From assembly GCA_012295275.1 (NCBI GenBank), contig CM022670.1, positions 18,001,698 to 18,065,697 of the forward strand: DNA of 64,000 bases, written 5' to 3'. Source of the stretch: Chrysomallon squamiferum. Its lineage: Eukaryota; Mollusca; Gastropoda; Neomphalida; Peltospiridae. Below, piece by piece: positions 60,355 to 64,000 of the stretch (position 1 is its first letter; each line of letters begins with the position of its first letter). The position numbers were made by a program, and so were the translations under genes. Under the pieces are notes generated by a model. The model ran no database searches. It was given only the letters and a program-made list of their open reading frames with translations, and was not told the origin of the DNA.

Positions 60355-62083
60355 CAACAACAATAAAAAATCAAATTACAATACTGTAACATAAAAAGGG
60401 AAAAATAAAAAATAAAACAGAAATGACACAAAAACCGAAACATCTATTCGTCCATTTTAAAATTGAGAAAAAAAAAAACCTACAATGATTTCTAATTAAT
60501 GAAGGCCATCTTAGACTAAATTGAAGTGTTTTCATTTTTTCTTAGAATGTATTTTCATTAATTAATGAATCCAAATGGATATATGAAGAGAGATTCTTGT
60601 ATTTTAATCACGACGGATAACGAGCTAAACAAACAGTGTCGAGCAGTTTACAGTTGATGACATTTGCCTTCCTACTGGTGATAACAAAAGAGGCAGATCA
60701 GATGGACTGACGCATGATGGCGGCCCAGTGCGCGCCGTCGTTCGCTGACCAACGTGGTTAATGCGTTTGCATTGTTACAACGTCGGTCTCGGAGTTATTA
60801 AATTAATGTTAGTTTTTGGACCTTTGCAGATAATCTCCAAACCAAACCAAATAACAAAATGGATATTACTTCTCTCTATTTTCATTCTTTCGTTATTCTT
60901 TCTTCTTTTTTTTTCTTTGACCTTTCTCTGATTCCATTCCGAAATCACCTTGCTCCAGCGAAAGAAATTATTTGTGGCTTTTTGCACAAATAAAATCCAA
61001 AAAGAAATATTAATCTTGACACATGATTTAATAGATTCACATCAGTCTAGCCTGATTTTTGAATACGATTTATACTTGAATACAGTGAAAATAATAATGA
61101 TACTGAGTTAAAAAGAAGAAAAGCAGAAAAGAAGATAAAAAAAAAAAATGTAAAGACTTAAAAAGAAAACACATGACAAATGGGAAACAACACAAATAAG
61201 AAAAAACACAAAAGCTATATGCTAATTTTAAGATATAAATATATTTTTGGCCAAAAATACTTAATAATTATATTCTGCATCTATTATCTTTGATTATATT
61301 ATACTTAGCCTCTTATTTAGGTTTTAAGATTAGCCAGTAAAAGCTCATTTGTTTGTGAACCTGTAAAATCACTTGGTTTGCGAAGAAAACTCCAGTTGAA
61401 ACAACAGTTTCAGCTTGGGTATTTCACACTGAAACGTTAAAATGCAGTTTTGTTCCCGTTCATTCACTTTTAGTTGATGTCTGTCAGTACTGACAGAGAT
61501 GCTGTGTTTTCTTTCAACAAAGAGTGATTCAGCATACTTCAAGTGGCTCTCGTGTCGTTAATATGGTTGCGTCTGTTAATATGCTTGTTTTATGTATCTG
61601 TGTGAATGTATTCGGGCATAGTGTATGTGGATTAGTGTACCCAGCTAAACCTGAATGTAGAGTTTGATGTAGCTACAGGTTTGTGATGTGTAAGTCTATA
61701 GATCTGTGTTTATATACGTAAAGGAATCGTTGCCTGTCTCTGCCTTTATGTCTTATCTGCAATGGATGTAATAATCGTGGATTTTTTTATCCGCTGTGCA
61801 AAATATGACAGGTTTATAATGTCAGATTTTGATTTTAGTGTGAATGATATCATTCACATACAAAAATAAATGAAAGAAAAAAAAAAAAAAAAAGAAACAT
61901 AAAGAGATACTGAAAAAAAAAGAAAGAGAGAAAACTAAAATGGTATAAGGGAAAGATAGAGAAAAAGAGAGAGGGAAAAGATGTGAAGACACAGAGATCC
62001 ACATGGAAAAATAGAGATGCATAGAGTGACAGATTATTAGAGAGACGGAGAGACAGACACAAAGAAAGAGGAGAAGTAAACAG

Positions 62084-62116
<33 letters not shown>

Positions 62117-62484
62117 ACACACGAAACAAAACAAAAAATACAACAACAACAACAAAATAAATAGTTTTTAGATATTTCAAAATACATAATCTACTTGTGA
62201 AAATCTGGAAAGTCGATCATGCTAAACTAAAACAGAAATCGTGGACACAGTCTTTATTGTGTTACTGGCGCTTTAAAAACTATGTACATTTTATATACGG
62301 TTGGAGCCGCATTTTGGGTTCTATGATACGAAACTGAGCAGTAATGAACACTATACTATTTATGACGATATTTCTTTCGAACAATAATTAATTTTTGTTC
62401 TTTCTTTTTTTATTTCTTTATTTGTGTTTTGTTCTTTATCTTTATATTAATTTAGTATTTCATCTTTTTAACTCTTTCTTTTAA

Positions 62485-62488
<4 letters not shown>

Positions 62489-62570
<82 letters not shown>
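62489..62570 (+). repeat. (CT)n microsatellite
   Basis: Perfect array of about 82 bases. Confidence 0.97.
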
Positions 62571-62573
<3 letters not shown>

Positions 62574-63558
62574 TTCCGATCTTTCCCATTAACTCTGTAA
62601 TTTTTCTGGCAATCTGCCACCTATATTTTAGTCCTCCCTATCTGCCTATCTTCCCCTCCCATCTCTCCTACCATTTCGTTTATCGGTCTCTTCTCCTCTA
62701 TGTGCAGGCTGGTTTGATTCTGGATTGATTTTAATTTCACAGAATGTTGTTTAAGAGATGATGCGTAGAGCGCGTGGTGCCTCTTGTAGTTAATCTTTCA
62801 TTCGGATTATGATCGTAAGCACACGAACGTCTATATATACATGTCCATTAACAGGCTGATTTACACATGAAGAGCGGTTGTGTGATTTCAGGACCCACTG
62901 TCAGAGAACCTATTTGTCCAAGTCTTATAATAATCACACGACTGCTAGATGACATGTTTTATTGCACAGTTCATTGTCGTAAGTGTTTTCCTGCAAATTC
63001 CGTTCTTTCTCAGTGCGCCCCATTCGAATTCTCCAACTCATCTTAACCCAGTAAATGTGCCGAAGAACTGAACAGAGAAACCACTTAAAGCGAAATGTAA
63101 AATAATATTCCTGTGTGATAGCATCCATCAGACATCAGATTAGTATTTGTCGAAAAGCCTTTTCATTTTAAAGGTTTGCCACAAATCAATAGACAAGATC
63201 TTGCATTACGCCATCACTTTATTAACCACATTCAACACATTTGCATTATAAAATGGCTTCTTTTTGTTTCAGATGTTGTAAGTTAGAGGTCTTTCAGCAA
63301 CCGTAATAACTGAGAAACTGAATAATGTTGTATTCTGGTTTCCGTACAATAAAATATATTTACAAATACAGTAAACATACTGTAATACAATAACTACAAG
63401 AACAAAATAAAAATAACATGGAAAGGAGAATGAGGAAGTGAAAAAAATGAAATAAAAAAGAAGGTGAGGAAAAGAAAAAGAGAAAAGAGTCTAATAATAA
63501 TAACATTATTAATGCAGGCGAACACTATTCGAATTTTCAGTGTAAACAAGAAAACGAA

Positions 63559-63640
63559 CGACGAGGATGGGAGTCGAACCCACGCGGGCAGAGCCCAATG
63601 AATTAGCAGTCCATCGCCTTAACCACTCGGCCACCTCGTC
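63559..63640 (-). tRNA. tRNA-Ser(GCU)
   Basis: Class II tRNA of 82 bases including the discriminator G. The acceptor stem is a perfect 7 bp (GACGAGG/CCTCGTC), the A box is TGGCCGAGTGGTTAAGG, the anticodon loop CTGCTAA gives anticodon GCT (serine, AGC/AGU codons), the variable arm is long (GGGCTCTGCCC), and the T arm and B box read GTGGGTTCGACTCCCAT. TTTT at 63551-63554, just downstream on minus, is a Pol III terminator. No intron. The anticodon stem has one G-U pair. It looks functional. Confidence 0.96.
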
Positions 63641-64000
63641 TTGTAACAAACGCTTACTCAAGCTGATTTTATTTTAAAATATAACGTAAAAAAAGGCAGT
63701 ACTAAATGATTTTTTTTTTTTTTTTTTTTTTTCTCTGTTGCAATAATATTATATCTGTTTTTAGGCAAAATCTTTGGAAGCAAGTCATGGATTGAAATCA
63801 TTAATCCATATGTCCCTAGGGACAGAACACAAGTCGTGTTTGACCATGAAATCAATGAGTTATCGTTCAGTAAACAAGGTATTAGATGACCTCTGGGGTC
63901 TGACCAAGGAAGCGAGAAGACTTCAATTTCATACCATTTTTGGTCAATGAAGCCAATTGGTCTTGTTTTGATTCGGACTTAAATCTCCGCTGTCGCACCT
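63641..64000. other. Flank upstream of tRNA-Ser; nothing recognised
   Basis: Includes a poly(T) tract at about 63710-63732 and otherwise unremarkable sequence up to the window edge. Confidence 0.5.

Overview
This is eukaryotic, AT-rich nuclear DNA. Its genes are split by GT-AG introns, it is packed with microsatellites and poly(A)/poly(T) tracts, and it shows no bacterial or viral gene organisation. The gene families point to a lophotrochozoan, most likely a mollusc: F5/8-type C (fucolectin-like) plus EGF receptors, an orexin/allatotropin-type peptide receptor, and an invertebrate ATG4C/D. The species cannot be told from the sequence alone. Gene models were built by hand, by joining frame-compatible exons across GT-AG sites, and no transcript evidence was available.

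Layout. (1) 1-6525, minus strand: the 5' part of a secreted or membrane protein with signal peptide, EGF, two F5/8-type C domains and three or more EGF domains, with every intron in phase 1; the gene runs off the left edge. (2) 8534-10852, plus strand, head-to-head with gene 1: a complete small type I membrane protein of about 201 residues with one 6-Cys EGF domain, one transmembrane helix and a tail carrying three Y-x-N motifs and one NPxY. (3) 12492-19458, plus strand: a complete nine-exon ATG4C/D-type autophagy protease of about 652 residues with an intact Cys-Asp-His triad and a C-terminal LIR-like motif. (4) 19459-30290: AT-rich 3' UTR and intergenic DNA with a short minisatellite, a CTCF-like motif and a long inverted repeat. 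(5) 30291-52895, minus strand: a complete five-exon class A GPCR of about 386 residues, closest to orexin/allatotropin receptors, spread over 22.6 kb with introns full of (CT)n tracts, a 29-bp minisatellite and a fold-back repeat. (6) 52896-63558: intergenic, repeat-rich. (7) 63559-63640, minus strand: a tRNA-Ser(GCU) gene.

The genes do not form a single pathway. The most distinctive unit is the divergent pair of EGF-family receptor genes at 1-10852, one with a large lectin-like ectodomain and one with a minimal ectodomain and a phosphotyrosine-type tail. Other observations are (ATT)n microsatellites directly in front of the 3' splice sites of three different genes, a minisatellite in an ATG4 intron that looks seeded by the neighbouring exon-intron junction, and two fold-back repeats in or beside the GPCR gene.
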